64,000 bases of DNA from NCBI RefSeq assembly GCF_020539865.1, contig NZ_JAJBQV010000005.1, forward strand, positions 1-64,000, given 5' to 3'. Shown piece after piece: positions 28,901 to 35,518 of the stretch. The position numbers were made by a program, and so were the translations under genes. Source of the stretch: Megasphaera elsdenii (GTDB lineage Bacteria; Bacillota; Negativicutes; Veillonellales; Megasphaeraceae). Below the pieces are notes generated by a model, which had not been told where the DNA came from, did not search any database, and saw only the letters and a list, made by a program, of their open reading frames with translations. Each line of letters opens with the position of its first letter. Positions within the stretch are counted from its first letter, which is position 1.

Positions 28901-29032
28901 TTGAAGAAAGCTGCACATCCCAAAGAATACCGTAAAGATCATCCCCATATCGGCCTGAAGTATTGGCCGAAACTATTAGATTCCCTGCGGGAATTCTATG
29001 TACAGCATCTCCAAAAACTGCTTGAACGGTAA
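25967..29032 (+). CDS. hsdR: Type I restriction endonuclease subunit
   Basis: HsdR is the ATP-driven translocase and nuclease that cuts unmethylated DNA. The 1021-aa protein has an N-terminal PD-(D/E)xK nuclease domain with D141 and the pair E155-x-K157 (PMIQIELKNR), then a superfamily 2 motor: Walker A HTTGSGKT ending near residue 297, the DECH box in VVDECHRAV, and motif VI IIQAFSRTNR. The C-terminal 250 residues are helical and would bind HsdM. The gene is intact. The ATG at 25967 follows AAAGGAG. It closes the operon and is followed by a strong terminator. Confidence 0.96.
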   Translation: MTTFESEASIEEKLIQQLVEGESQWTFRGDIHTFDDLWNNFRKILIQTNKEIFDEHPLTDSEFQQVQNQLRFPTFYDAAQWLMGENGIVRVSIQREDAELGTVYPLVFKRADVAGGSSVYEVVHQIEFARQEKMNRDRRGDVTLLINGIPMIQIELKNRSHPYREAFNQIKKYLKEGAFRDIYSTLQMFVVSNASDTRYIATAGESDLNEKFLSAWLDEDNQPVTEYLAFAKAVLSIPAAHRMVSQYTVLDSERKALIMLRPYQIHAVEAIRDAVNPYTDGGRQSGYIWHTTGSGKTLTSYKVAHYLSQLPSVRKVVFIVDRRDLDNQTTGSFQAYAAYDTIDVSETDNTRDLVKKLQSDKGDVLITTIQKMQNVMRRYPEDTKEYEKLHILRPVFVVDECHRAVSPLAQHLINQYFSRPLWYGFTGTPIFSEDAKDSPGDLPKTTEEQYGKCLNKYTIKEALHDGAVLGFQVEYHNTFDMEALAAEHDIPWTPDEDGYHLETALMQHKLLDAAYEDDQHMLQVVDFIINKASGKFGLNRGKGNTYAAILTTSSIKQAQRYYQLFKRVKEGKEPTVSIHDDIKRQLSDFPKVAITYSVGENNDKDSFNQDQMKESMQDYNAMFGTQYTMEQLGAYNSNINDRLARKKKIYQVRESQLDIVIVVDRLLTGFDAPCLSTLFIDRKPLRSYGIIQAFSRTNRLYDNQKRFGQIVIFQMPAHFKRAVDDAMRLYSSGGGNYVQAPSWEVAEARFKKAIRNLRQAAPTPEAIDTLSKAEKLRFLKAYREFDDAYSDVQVYSPYQVKELPKDYLIDAPTIEAYSGKFNNVKEEFRKDPDDDDPDVNLVIDYDLRCYHMDQIDEDYILRLMEATRSDESAFIFEDLGKNQKIIEEINEEILRFRKTNPARAKILDDMWHEYQDKPRNFVNQNFVDVLHERIDSRIKGLIDEFASEWCLDPEALKFFMETYDVAKDPSEKQDNQDALKKAAHPKEYRKDHPHIGLKYWPKLLDSLREFYVQHLQKLLER

Positions 29033-29035
29033 AGA

Positions 29036-29077
29036 AATAACCGCCAATGGTGTTCTGCACCGTTGGCGGTTATTTTT
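29036..29077 (+). terminator. Restriction operon terminator
   Basis: AATAACCGCCAA.GGTG pairs with CACC.TTGGCGGTTATT and is followed by TTTTTG. The stem starts 3 bases after the hsdR stop. Confidence 0.92.
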
Positions 29078-29117
29078 GTAAAGGTCTATTTCAAGAAAAT
29101 TCTTTGAAGACCTTTAC
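29078..29117. repeat. 40-bp inverted repeat upstream of tRNA-Gly
   Basis: GTAAAGGTCT pairs with AGACCTTTAC, with a further TTCAA/TTGAA match inside. The right arm overlaps the -35 box of the tRNA promoter. Confidence 0.6.
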
Positions 29118-29141
29118 AAACCGCATGAATACTGGTAAAAT
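29113..29141 (+). promoter_or_regulatory. tRNA-Gly promoter
   Basis: TTTACA (29113-29118), 17 bases, then TAAAAT (29136-29141), 18 bases before the tRNA. CCGCATGAA at 29121-29129 is a perfect inverted copy of 29155-29163, which covers the tRNA 5' end. Confidence 0.7.
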
Positions 29142-29159
29142 GGACAAGTAAAAGTTCAT

Positions 29160-29233
29160 GCGGGTGTAATTCAGTGGTAGAATACGAGCTTCCCAAGCTT
29201 GGTACGAGGGTTCGATCCCCTTCATCCGCTCCA
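29160..29233 (+). tRNA. tRNA-Gly(CCC)
   Basis: A full cloverleaf: acceptor GCGGGTG/CATCCGC, D-arm ATTCAGTGGTAGAAT, anticodon stem CGAGC/GCTTG with loop TTCCCAA (anticodon CCC), T-arm GAGGG-TTCGATC-CCCTT, discriminator T and encoded CCA. It reads GGG codons. Confidence 0.95.
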
Positions 29234-29243
29234 AAAGATAAAA

Positions 29244-29269
29244 AGAGGCTGTCTATTGAGACAGCCTCT
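29244..29269 (-). terminator. Hairpin terminator, minus strand
   Basis: A perfect 11-bp stem AGAGGCTGTCT / AGACAGCCTCT with a 4-base loop is followed by a U-rich run on the minus strand only. It would stop hsp20 readthrough into the tRNA gene. Confidence 0.7.
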
Positions 29270-29278
29270 ACTAGTCAT

Positions 29279-29314
29279 AAAAAAGACCTGCCGCGTACGC
29301 GGTAGGTCTTTTTT
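29279..29314. terminator. Bidirectional terminator between tRNA-Gly and hsp20
   Basis: AAAAAAGACCT.CCGCG pairs with CGCGG.AGGTCTTTTTT, giving U-runs on both strands for two convergent units. Confidence 0.88.
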
Positions 29315-29319
29315 CATTC

Positions 29320-29748
29320 TTACTGAATTTCAATATTGTTAGCCGGTTGTGCTTGTTGAGCCTCTTTCGGGAGAGTTATGGTCAGGACACCATCTTTGAA
29401 AGCAGCCTGGATGCCTTCTTTCTGAATGCCTGTGACAGGAAATTGGCGGCAGAAGGACGAACTGGAACGTTCTTTGCAGATGTAGTTGTGCTGTTCATCT
29501 TGCGAATCCTTCTGATCGTTGTGGCTGGCAGCCAAGGTCAGGACGTTATTGTCATAACTCAGATGGATGTCTTCCTTCTGGACGCCCGGCAAGTCAGCGG
29601 TCATAACATATTCGCTGCCTTTATCTTCGATGTCGACTTTCGGCATGGTGCTGGAGAATTCACCTGGCCACATAAAGCGATTGAAGAAGTTATCAAAAAC
29701 ATCGGGAACAGAAAATTCATTATCAACAATTGGGAATAAGCTATTCAT
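29320..29748 (-). CDS. Small heat shock protein Hsp20 (second of pair)
   Basis: This 142-aa alpha-crystallin-type holdase chaperone binds unfolding proteins without ATP. The alpha-crystallin domain runs from about residue 40 to 130 (MTADLPGVQKEDIHLSYDNNVLTL). The C-terminal GVLTITLPKE segment matches the family end of that domain. It is a close paralogue of the gene just upstream (29825-30265), the two having arisen by duplication. Its ribosome site is weak (AAGGC). Only 76 bases containing a palindromic repeat separate the two, so it probably shares the upstream CIRCE-controlled promoter. Confidence 0.93.
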   Translation of the reverse strand: MNSLFPIVDNEFSVPDVFDNFFNRFMWPGEFSSTMPKVDIEDKGSEYVMTADLPGVQKEDIHLSYDNNVLTLAASHNDQKDSQDEQHNYICKERSSSSFCRQFPVTGIQKEGIQAAFKDGVLTITLPKEAQQAQPANNIEIQ

Positions 29749-29795
29749 AAGTCATGCCTTCTTTTTTAATATATTCGGGAACATTTCGGAAATTT

Positions 29796-29822
29796 GGCGG
29801 GCACCTCACGTAGTGACCCTAC
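29796..29822. repeat. Dispersed palindromic repeat, copy 4
   Basis: GGCGGGCACCTCACGTAGTGACCCTAC lies between the two hsp20 genes and may tune expression of the second. Confidence 0.6.
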
Positions 29823-29824
29823 AA

Positions 29825-30265
29825 TCATTTGACTTCGATTCGATGGGCTTCGGCCACTTTCTTCGGGTCTTCTTTCGGCAGGGTTACGGTCAAGACGCCG
29901 TCTTTAAAGGCTGCCTGTATACCATCTTTCTGGATGTTGCGGACCGTGAACTGACGGCAGAAAGTATGGCTGCTGCGTTCTTTGCGGATATATTTCTTCT
30001 TATCGTCTTTTTCATCTTTCTTTTCTTCATGTTTTGCCGTCAAAGTCAGGACGTCATCTTTGTAGCTGACGTTGATGTCTTCTTTCGCGACACCCGGCAG
30101 ATCCGTCGTCAGGATATAAGCTTTGTCCGTGTCTTCGATATCAACCTGCGGAACGCGGTAGTTCGCTTCTGTCGGATTTTCAAAACCATTGAAGAAGTTG
30201 TCAAAAATCGTATCAGGGAATACAAAATCACTGTTCGTTACAACTGGAAATAAACCTTTCATCAT
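29825..30265 (-). CDS. Small heat shock protein Hsp20 (first of pair)
   Basis: This 146-aa small heat shock protein has its alpha-crystallin domain from about residue 40 (LTTDLPGVAKEDINVSYKDDVLTL) to the C-terminal GVLTVTLPKED. I chose the ATG at 30265, eight bases after GAGGG; an ATG six bases earlier would overlap the ribosome site. A leader of about 110 bases separates it from a promoter embedded in a perfect CIRCE operator, so HrcA repression with heat induction is expected. It is the promoter-proximal member of the duplicated pair. Confidence 0.94.
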   Translation of the reverse strand: MMKGLFPVVTNSDFVFPDTIFDNFFNGFENPTEANYRVPQVDIEDTDKAYILTTDLPGVAKEDINVSYKDDVLTLTAKHEEKKDEKDDKKKYIRKERSSHTFCRQFTVRNIQKDGIQAAFKDGVLTVTLPKEDPKKVAEAHRIEVK

Positions 30266-30382
30266 AATCATTACCCTCTTTCAACATATCGTTCATTGTT
30301 GCTATGAGTGAACCTTCTTTTCAGTTCTGTTCTTTTGACCTTTTTGGTTATCTCTCTGTAACCTCTTCCTGATTACAGCTAT

Positions 30383-30411
30383 ATCATAGCTCTTATTAGC
30401 ACTCTTGTCAA
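30383..30411 (-). promoter_or_regulatory. hsp20 promoter
   Basis: On the minus strand a perfect TTGACA (30406-30411) and TATGAT (30383-30388) are 17 bases apart. Confidence 0.88.
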
Positions 30412-30422
30412 GCGAGTGCTAA
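30396..30422. promoter_or_regulatory. CIRCE operator (HrcA site)
   Basis: TTAGCACTC-N9-GAGTGCTAA is a perfect CIRCE element. The hsp20 -35 box lies in its 9-base spacer, so bound HrcA would block RNA polymerase directly. Confidence 0.97.
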
Positions 30423-30433
30423 TAAAAACTTTC

Positions 30434-30464
30434 AAAAAAAGCGGGCCGCCCTTTGGGACGGCCC
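30434..30464 (-). terminator. MFS gene terminator (palindromic repeat copy 5)
   Basis: On the minus strand GGGCCGTCC-CAAA-GGGCGGCCC is followed by GCTTTTTTT. The sequence (30441-30468) is also a member of the GGCGGGC...CCCCTAC repeat family, so here the repeat serves as a terminator. Confidence 0.75.
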
Positions 30465-30485
30465 CTACTAGCCCCTAGCCACTAA

Positions 30486-31808
30486 TCACTTATCCTGCGG
30501 GACGAGTTGTTTGCCCGGTTTTACGAAGATCCAGGCTACGATGGCGATGATGCCGAACAGGGACGTTGCCGTGAAGGCATTGTTCCAGCCGTAGTTGGTG
30601 ACGAAGAAAGCGGTGACAATCGGAGCCAGGACGCCGCCGATGTTGCCCCAGAGGTTGATCCAGCCGGAAACGGAACCGGTGTATTTGCCGCCCAGGGAGA
30701 TGACGGAAGACCAGCTGGCGCTCATAGCAAAGCCTAAAGCACCGAGGGAAACGGACATCCAGAAGATGTTCATAGCCGGGTCGGCCGTATGAGATGCGAT
30801 GTACAGGCCGAGAGACGTAACGGCTACGCCGGCCATGGCCGTAACGGTACGCATTTTATACTGCATTTCGCTGTGGCTGCCATTGGCGATCTTGTCGGAA
30901 ACGAAGCCGGCTAAGAAGACCATGGCCATCAAGGCAATCCACGGGCAGGAAGCCCAGAAGCCCATGGATTTCAGGGACATGTTGTGGACTTCCGTCAAGT
31001 ACATAGGAAGCCATGCCAGGAAGACGTACATGATGTAGTCGACGACCATGAACTGGATGCCGACAGCCCAGAACTGGGTCGAACGGAGGAATTTGCTCCA
31101 GGGAGCGACGGCTTTCTTCAGGGAGTCAGCCGAACGGCCTTCGTTGATGTAAGCGGCTTCTTCCGCATTGACATAAGGGCTGTCTGCTGGATTATCGCAG
31201 GCGAAGCGGTGCCATACCCAGGCCAGAGCGATGCCGACGAGACCGAAGATGATAAAGACGGCGTGCCAGCCGAAGAGGCCCATGAGGGCGACTGTAGCGA
31301 CGGGACCGACGACGGGGCCGAAGAAGGTGCCTAATAAGATGGACGAGCTGGCCTTGCCTTTTTCGTGTTTATTGAACCACGTAAAGGTGGCAGCCCCTAA
31401 GGACGGGAAAACGGGACCTTCGCCGAGGCCGAAAGCCAGGCGGACAGCAGCGAAGCTGATCTTGCCTTTAGCTAAGGCAGTCAGGGCCGTGAAGACGGAC
31501 CACCAGAGAATGGCCAAAGCCCCGGTCTTGCGCATGCCGAATTTTTCAGCCAGGATACCGCCAGGGACCTGCATCAAAGCGTAGCTGGCGAAGAAACAGG
31601 TCTGAATGAAGCCCATGTCGATTTTGGTGAAACCAAATTCCTGCATGATGACCGGCGTTGCAACGGAAAGATTGACGCGGTCCATGTAAGCGACAAAACT
31701 GATTAAAAAGATTAAAAACGCGATTTTCCATCGGAAGTTCGTCATCGTACCAGCAGCAGCCCGCGTTTCAGCTGCGGCGGTCATGATCTTACCCATTGCT
31801 TTTTCCAT
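30486..31808 (-). CDS. MFS transporter, anion:cation symporter (ACS) type
   Basis: This 440-aa inner-membrane carrier has twelve predicted helices. The ACS-family signature is visible at the start (NFRWKIAFLIFLISFVAYMDRVNLSVATP, quoted in parts: FLISFVAYMDRVNLSVA) together with GLGEGPVFPSLGAAT in helix 4-5. ACS members usually carry sugar acids, phthalate, tartrate or similar anions. Its leader is a T-box riboswitch, so expression follows uncharged tRNA, which suggests an amino-acid-related substrate. I start it at the ATG at 31808, after AAAGAGG; a TTG six bases earlier is also in frame. It is a single-gene unit. Confidence 0.9.
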   Translation of the reverse strand: MEKAMGKIMTAAAETRAAAGTMTNFRWKIAFLIFLISFVAYMDRVNLSVATPVIMQEFGFTKIDMGFIQTCFFASYALMQVPGGILAEKFGMRKTGALAILWWSVFTALTALAKGKISFAAVRLAFGLGEGPVFPSLGAATFTWFNKHEKGKASSSILLGTFFGPVVGPVATVALMGLFGWHAVFIIFGLVGIALAWVWHRFACDNPADSPYVNAEEAAYINEGRSADSLKKAVAPWSKFLRSTQFWAVGIQFMVVDYIMYVFLAWLPMYLTEVHNMSLKSMGFWASCPWIALMAMVFLAGFVSDKIANGSHSEMQYKMRTVTAMAGVAVTSLGLYIASHTADPAMNIFWMSVSLGALGFAMSASWSSVISLGGKYTGSVSGWINLWGNIGGVLAPIVTAFFVTNYGWNNAFTATSLFGIIAIVAWIFVKPGKQLVPQDK

Positions 31809-31891
31809 AGCCAATACCTCTTTACCTGAATACCAAAATACCTAACATAAATTGATAATGAATACTGTAAAAGTCACACCCAGGGGATATA

Positions 31892-32173
31892 AAAAGCCCC
31901 TGCTGCTCCGGCGGAGCAACAGGGGCGATGAGTCGCGGTACCACCCTGTCATTATACTCAGTGTCTTTGACAGACATCCTATAACGCGGGATTGCGTCTG
32001 TACCTCAATTCCCTAGAAAAACAGTCGGTACAGAAACTCCCGGGCGAAGTCGGACGATTGCACCTCGCCGGATTCTCAGCACCGCCGGCTCTCTGCAGAG
32101 GATGGGATCTCGTCTTTTACCCGTTCATCGTCAGTATATCTGCACTGCTTTCACAGTGCCCTGTTTGTGTGAT
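31892..32173 (-). ncRNA. T-box leader RNA, probable Phe (or Leu) specificity
   Basis: The minus strand carries the T-box sequence AGGGTGGTACCGCG (31935-31948) and a terminator hairpin GCCCCTG...CAGGGGC followed by TTTTT (31892-31927). Stem I shows the distal features AGAGAG and GGTGCTGAGAAT. The stem GACGA/TCGTC and the pair CGGG/CCCG frame an internal loop containing CGACTTCG. The best specifier is TTC (32047-32049, Phe). The T-box variable base is T, matching a tRNA with A73, which allows Phe or Leu but not Asp, or Thr with U73 as encoded in this window. It should let transcription through when the cognate tRNA is uncharged. Confidence 0.9.
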
Positions 32174-32180
32174 GTGCCTA

Positions 32181-32209
32181 TTATCCATGAAAAGAGGCTG
32201 ATTGTCAAG
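32181..32209 (-). promoter_or_regulatory. Promoter of the T-box/MFS unit
   Basis: TTGACA (32204-32209) and GATAAT (32181-32186), read on the minus strand, are 17 bases apart. Confidence 0.8.
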
Positions 32210-32241
32210 GCTTTTTATTAATATTTTTAAATTTTATTTCG

Positions 32242-32275
32242 TTAAACGTTATATTATTAATTTGGTTAAACGTTT
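32242..32275. repeat. Direct repeat GTTAAACGTT upstream of the T-box promoter
   Basis: Two exact copies (32242-32251 and 32266-32275), 24 bases apart, each contain an AACGTT palindrome. They lie 33 bases and more upstream of the -35 box, a place for an activator or upstream repressor. Confidence 0.5.
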
Positions 32276-32300
32276 TTATTACCTATTTGCCAGAAAGGCT

Positions 32301-34262
32301 TTATTTTTTGTAAAGCATGCGCACTGAATTGAGGACACAGAGAGCGGCCACGCCGGAGTCGGCAAAGACGGCAGCCCACATGGAAGCATAGCCGGCAAAA
32401 CCGGCAATCATGACGACGGCTTTGATGCCTAAGGCAAAGACGACATTTTCCATGGCGATCTTCATGGTTTCCCGGGACAGGTGGAGCGCTGCCGGTACGG
32501 CGCTGACACGGGACTGCATGAAGACGACATCGGCCGCTTCGACAGCCGCATCGGCCCCGCTTCCCATGGCGGCACCGACATCGGCCCCGGCCAGGACAGG
32601 CGCATCATTGATGCCGTCGCCGACGAAGAGGACCGGACCGTACTGCTGGCGCAGCACATCCATCTGGTTGACTTTATCCTGCGGCAACAGCTTGGCCCGG
32701 ACATCGTCGATGCCCGTCTTGGAAGCGATGTAGTCCGCTGCCTGCTGGGAATCGCCAGTGAGCATGGCCGTCGTAATGCCCATACAGGAAATAGCCTGAA
32801 TGGCATCGACGGCATCGTCTTTGATAGTGTCCGAAATGACCAGCCGGCCCGCATAGGCCCCATCGACGGCGACGTACAGTTCTGAACCGTATTCCACCTT
32901 ATCCATGGCCGGCAAGGCGATGTGCTGGCCGTCCAGGAGCTGGCGATTGCCGCAGAGGACATCATGACTGCCAACACGGGCTTTCAACCCTTGGCCGGCA
33001 ATTTCTTCCATAGCCGACGGTTCCGTAAGGCTCAGTCCCTGTTCACAAGCCTGGGCGACAACGCTGCGGGCAATGGGGTGGTTCGATGCCTGTTCTGCCG
33101 AAGCGCAGAGGCAGAGGACGTCATCGGCACTGCGATTATCAGCCGGAATGACCTGATGGACGACGAAATTACCCTTGGTAATGGTCCCGGTCTTATCGAA
33201 GACGACGGCTTTGATATGCTTCATCTGTTCCATAGCAATGCCGCCTTTGAAGAGGATGCCCTGTTTGGAGGCCGCACCGATACCGGCGAAGAAGCTCAAG
33301 GGAACACTGAGGACCAGAGCACAGGGACAGCTGATGACCAAGAAGGTCAAGGCCGTGTAAATCCAGTAATGCCACTGGCCCGTCACCAGGGACGGAATAA
33401 TAGCCGTAGCCGCGGCGATAGCAACGACAACGGGCGTATAGATGCGGGAGAAACGGGTAATGAAACGGTCGATTTTCGGCTTGCGAGCCGCTGCCCGTTC
33501 AACGGATTCCAAAATTTTCGTGACCATTGATTCAGCCAAGGGTTTCGTGACTTTGACTTGCAAGACGCCCGTCGTATTGATGCTGCCTGACAGGACTTCC
33601 GCTCCTTCCCGGCAGATGACCGGTACCGGTTCCCCTGTCAAGGCCGACGTATCGATAAGGCTTTCACCGGATAGGACGATGCCGTCAAGAGGGATGCGGT
33701 CGCCAACGCGGACGACGACGACATCACCGGCAGCAGCGTCCTTAGCCGGAATGGTAACGGTAGAGCCGTCAGCTGCTAAACGGTGGACGACTTCTGGACG
33801 CATATCGATGGCGGCTGCCACTTGTTTACGGCTGCGTTGAACAGCCCGGTCTTCCATGGCTTCGCCGATGCGGCTGAAGAGCATGACGGCGACAGCTTCC
33901 GGGTAGTCCCCGATAGCAAAGGCACCGATCGTAGCAACGGCCATGAGGAAATTTTCATCGAAAGGCTGGCGCTCCATGATATTTTCTGCCGCTTCCCGCA
34001 GCACGCCATAGCCCAAAAGCAGATAAGCCACAATATAGGCGGGAAGGGAAAACATTTCAGGAATGACATTCGTCAAATAGGTAATCAAAAAGAGTACCGT
34101 TCCGACAATAAGAGTCCATAAAGGACTTTCTTCATCATCGTCATCATCATCGCAACAACAGCTACAAGTACCAACAGCGTCCAGTTTAACGGCATCTCCG
34201 TCTTCTTCGTGATGGCCGTTACAACAAGAACAGCCGTGCTCTTTCAAAAATTCTTCTGCCAT
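32301..34262 (-). CDS. Zn/Cd/Pb-exporting P1B-type ATPase
   Basis: This 653-aa membrane pump exports divalent heavy metals with ATP. It has the CPC motif in helix 6 (C312-P-C314), the phosphorylation site D356-KTGT, TGEP, a GDGINDAP hinge, a Lys in helix 7 (ALGIKAVVM) and an Asp-Ser-Gly in helix 8 (FADSGVAAL), the pattern of the Zn/Cd/Pb subgroup. There is no N-terminal HMA domain. Instead the first 46 residues hold Cys clusters (CSCC, TCSCCC), His pairs and six aspartates. The ATG at 34262 follows GGAGG. An ArsR/SmtB-type operator overlaps its promoter. Confidence 0.95.
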   Translation of the reverse strand: MAEEFLKEHGCSCCNGHHEEDGDAVKLDAVGTCSCCCDDDDDDEESPLWTLIVGTVLFLITYLTNVIPEMFSLPAYIVAYLLLGYGVLREAAENIMERQPFDENFLMAVATIGAFAIGDYPEAVAVMLFSRIGEAMEDRAVQRSRKQVAAAIDMRPEVVHRLAADGSTVTIPAKDAAAGDVVVVRVGDRIPLDGIVLSGESLIDTSALTGEPVPVICREGAEVLSGSINTTGVLQVKVTKPLAESMVTKILESVERAAARKPKIDRFITRFSRIYTPVVVAIAAATAIIPSLVTGQWHYWIYTALTFLVISCPCALVLSVPLSFFAGIGAASKQGILFKGGIAMEQMKHIKAVVFDKTGTITKGNFVVHQVIPADNRSADDVLCLCASAEQASNHPIARSVVAQACEQGLSLTEPSAMEEIAGQGLKARVGSHDVLCGNRQLLDGQHIALPAMDKVEYGSELYVAVDGAYAGRLVISDTIKDDAVDAIQAISCMGITTAMLTGDSQQAADYIASKTGIDDVRAKLLPQDKVNQMDVLRQQYGPVLFVGDGINDAPVLAGADVGAAMGSGADAAVEAADVVFMQSRVSAVPAALHLSRETMKIAMENVVFALGIKAVVMIAGFAGYASMWAAVFADSGVAALCVLNSVRMLYKK

Positions 34263-34300
34263 AGATATGCCTCCTTTGGGAATCCTTTTTATTTGCCTTC

Positions 34301-34329
34301 ATGATACCATTAAAGTCAAATATGTTCAA
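34301..34329 (-). promoter_or_regulatory. P-type ATPase promoter
   Basis: On the minus strand TTGAAC (34324-34329), 17 bases, then TATCAT (34301-34306). Confidence 0.7.
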
Positions 34330-34339
34330 GTGTTCATAT
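34320..34339. promoter_or_regulatory. ArsR/SmtB-family operator
   Basis: On the minus strand ATATGAACA-CT-TGAACATAT: one half-site is the perfect SmtB/CadC consensus ATATGAACA, the other differs at two places. It covers the -35 box, as expected for metal-released repression of an efflux pump. Confidence 0.72.
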
Positions 34340-34443
34340 GTTGTCTTTATATACTTTTTGGGCATACCCTTCCCTATTTGCCCTTTATCCAGCCCTGTGC
34401 GATAATAAGATGTACGTTGTTCATCAAAAGAGGGGTTGATACT

Positions 34444-35337
34444 ATGAAAATTATGATTACTGGCATTGGCGGCGTCGGGGGATATATCGCGTCCGTCCTC
34501 TGTGCCAATTATGATGACGTGACACTCGTTGCCCGTCGGAAGCGCAAAGAATCGCTCCAGACAAAGGGCCTCGTCGTCCACAGCGACTTCTTCGGCGACC
34601 ACGTCGCCCACCCGGCTGTCACCGATGATCCATCTTCGGCAGGCATTCAGGACGTAATTTTCGTCTGCGTCAAGAATTATTCCCTGGAAGCAGCCCTGAC
34701 AGCGGTCCTGCCCTGCATCGGCAACGATACGATTGTCGTCCCCGTCCTCAATGGCTTCACCTATCACGATACGGCTACATCCATCATGAAGAACGGGAAA
34801 ATCGTTGACTCAGCCATTTACATCACGTCGTCTTATCAAGAAGACTATTCCATCCGCCAGGAAGGGCGCTTTGCCCGTATCTACATCGGATCCGATGACG
34901 CTGAAGCGACGAAGAAGGTCTACGATATCCTCAATCATCCGGGCCTGACTTGCTGCATCGCAGAGAACATCACCGTCGAAATATGGCGCAAATTCATCCT
35001 CAACTGCGCTTACAACGTCTTGACGGCATATTACCGGACATCTATCGGCAGCGCCCTCTCCCAGCCCCATGGCAAGGAAGAATTCCGGGCGCTGCTGCAG
35101 GAAGCCTATAACGTCGGTAAGGCCGCCGGCATCTCCTTGCCGGATGACGTCGTAGACGACCAGTACCGGCGCATCTCAGAAAGCGACGACATGGACGCCA
35201 CGAGCTCCCTCAAACGAGACATCGCTGCCGGTCACCAGAGCGAACTGGATACCTTCAGCGGCGCCCTCATCCGCCTGGCTCACCAGTACGGCGTACCTGT
35301 CCCCATATCGGAAAAGTGCTATAAAGCGTTGGTGTAA
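34444..35337 (+). CDS. Ketopantoate reductase family oxidoreductase
   Basis: This 297-aa NADPH-dependent enzyme is of the PanE/ApbA family; PanE reduces 2-dehydropantoate to pantoate in CoA synthesis. The Rossmann loop GIGGVGGYIAS is at residues 6-16. The catalytic-lysine region reads EIWRKFILNCAYN and the C-terminal helical domain is complete. Several paralogues of unknown substrate exist in bacteria, so pantoate synthesis is likely but not certain. The ATG at 34444 follows AGAGGGG; the longer frame upstream lacks a ribosome site and does not look like this family. It is divergent from the metal ATPase gene. Confidence 0.87.
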   Translation: MKIMITGIGGVGGYIASVLCANYDDVTLVARRKRKESLQTKGLVVHSDFFGDHVAHPAVTDDPSSAGIQDVIFVCVKNYSLEAALTAVLPCIGNDTIVVPVLNGFTYHDTATSIMKNGKIVDSAIYITSSYQEDYSIRQEGRFARIYIGSDDAEATKKVYDILNHPGLTCCIAENITVEIWRKFILNCAYNVLTAYYRTSIGSALSQPHGKEEFRALLQEAYNVGKAAGISLPDDVVDDQYRRISESDDMDATSSLKRDIAAGHQSELDTFSGALIRLAHQYGVPVPISEKCYKALV

Positions 35338-35373
35338 AGGAGCCCCTGCGGGCGCCGCAGGCCGCATATCAAA

Positions 35374-35397
35374 CATCAAACTTTCAACTTCAAACTC
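35374..35397 (-). repeat. 24-bp terminator-linked repeat, copy 2
   Basis: The exact reverse complement of 18826-18849, again attached to the U-run side of a terminator. Confidence 0.8.
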
Positions 35398-35437
35398 AAA
35401 AAGAGAGGCTGTCGCATCGGCGACAGCCTCTCTTTGT
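35398..35437. terminator. Terminator between convergent panE-like and acyl-CoA dehydrogenase genes
   Basis: A perfect 16-bp stem AAAGAGAGGCTGTCGC / GCGACAGCCTCTCTTT with a 4-base loop. The U-run is better on the minus strand. Confidence 0.88.
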
Positions 35438-35518
35438 AAGCGGTTTTATCTCATACTGTTTTATACTATTTCTATACGTGTTTCGAAAGGAGGAGAGTTC
35501 TGTTAGGAAACTCTTTGA

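Noticed and set aside
22456-29233. Genomic island integrated at tRNA-Gly
   Set aside because: No integrase and no copy of the tRNA 3' end were found at the left side of the restriction operon, and hsdM and hsdR have host-like composition.
31992-32201. 69-codon plus-strand frame over the T-box leader
   Set aside because: It is the complement of a structured RNA leader and has no ribosome site.
35480-35518. Strong AAAGGAGG on the plus strand after the panE-like gene
   Set aside because: No open frame of any length begins at the right distance. It is the complement of the acyl-CoA dehydrogenase trailer.
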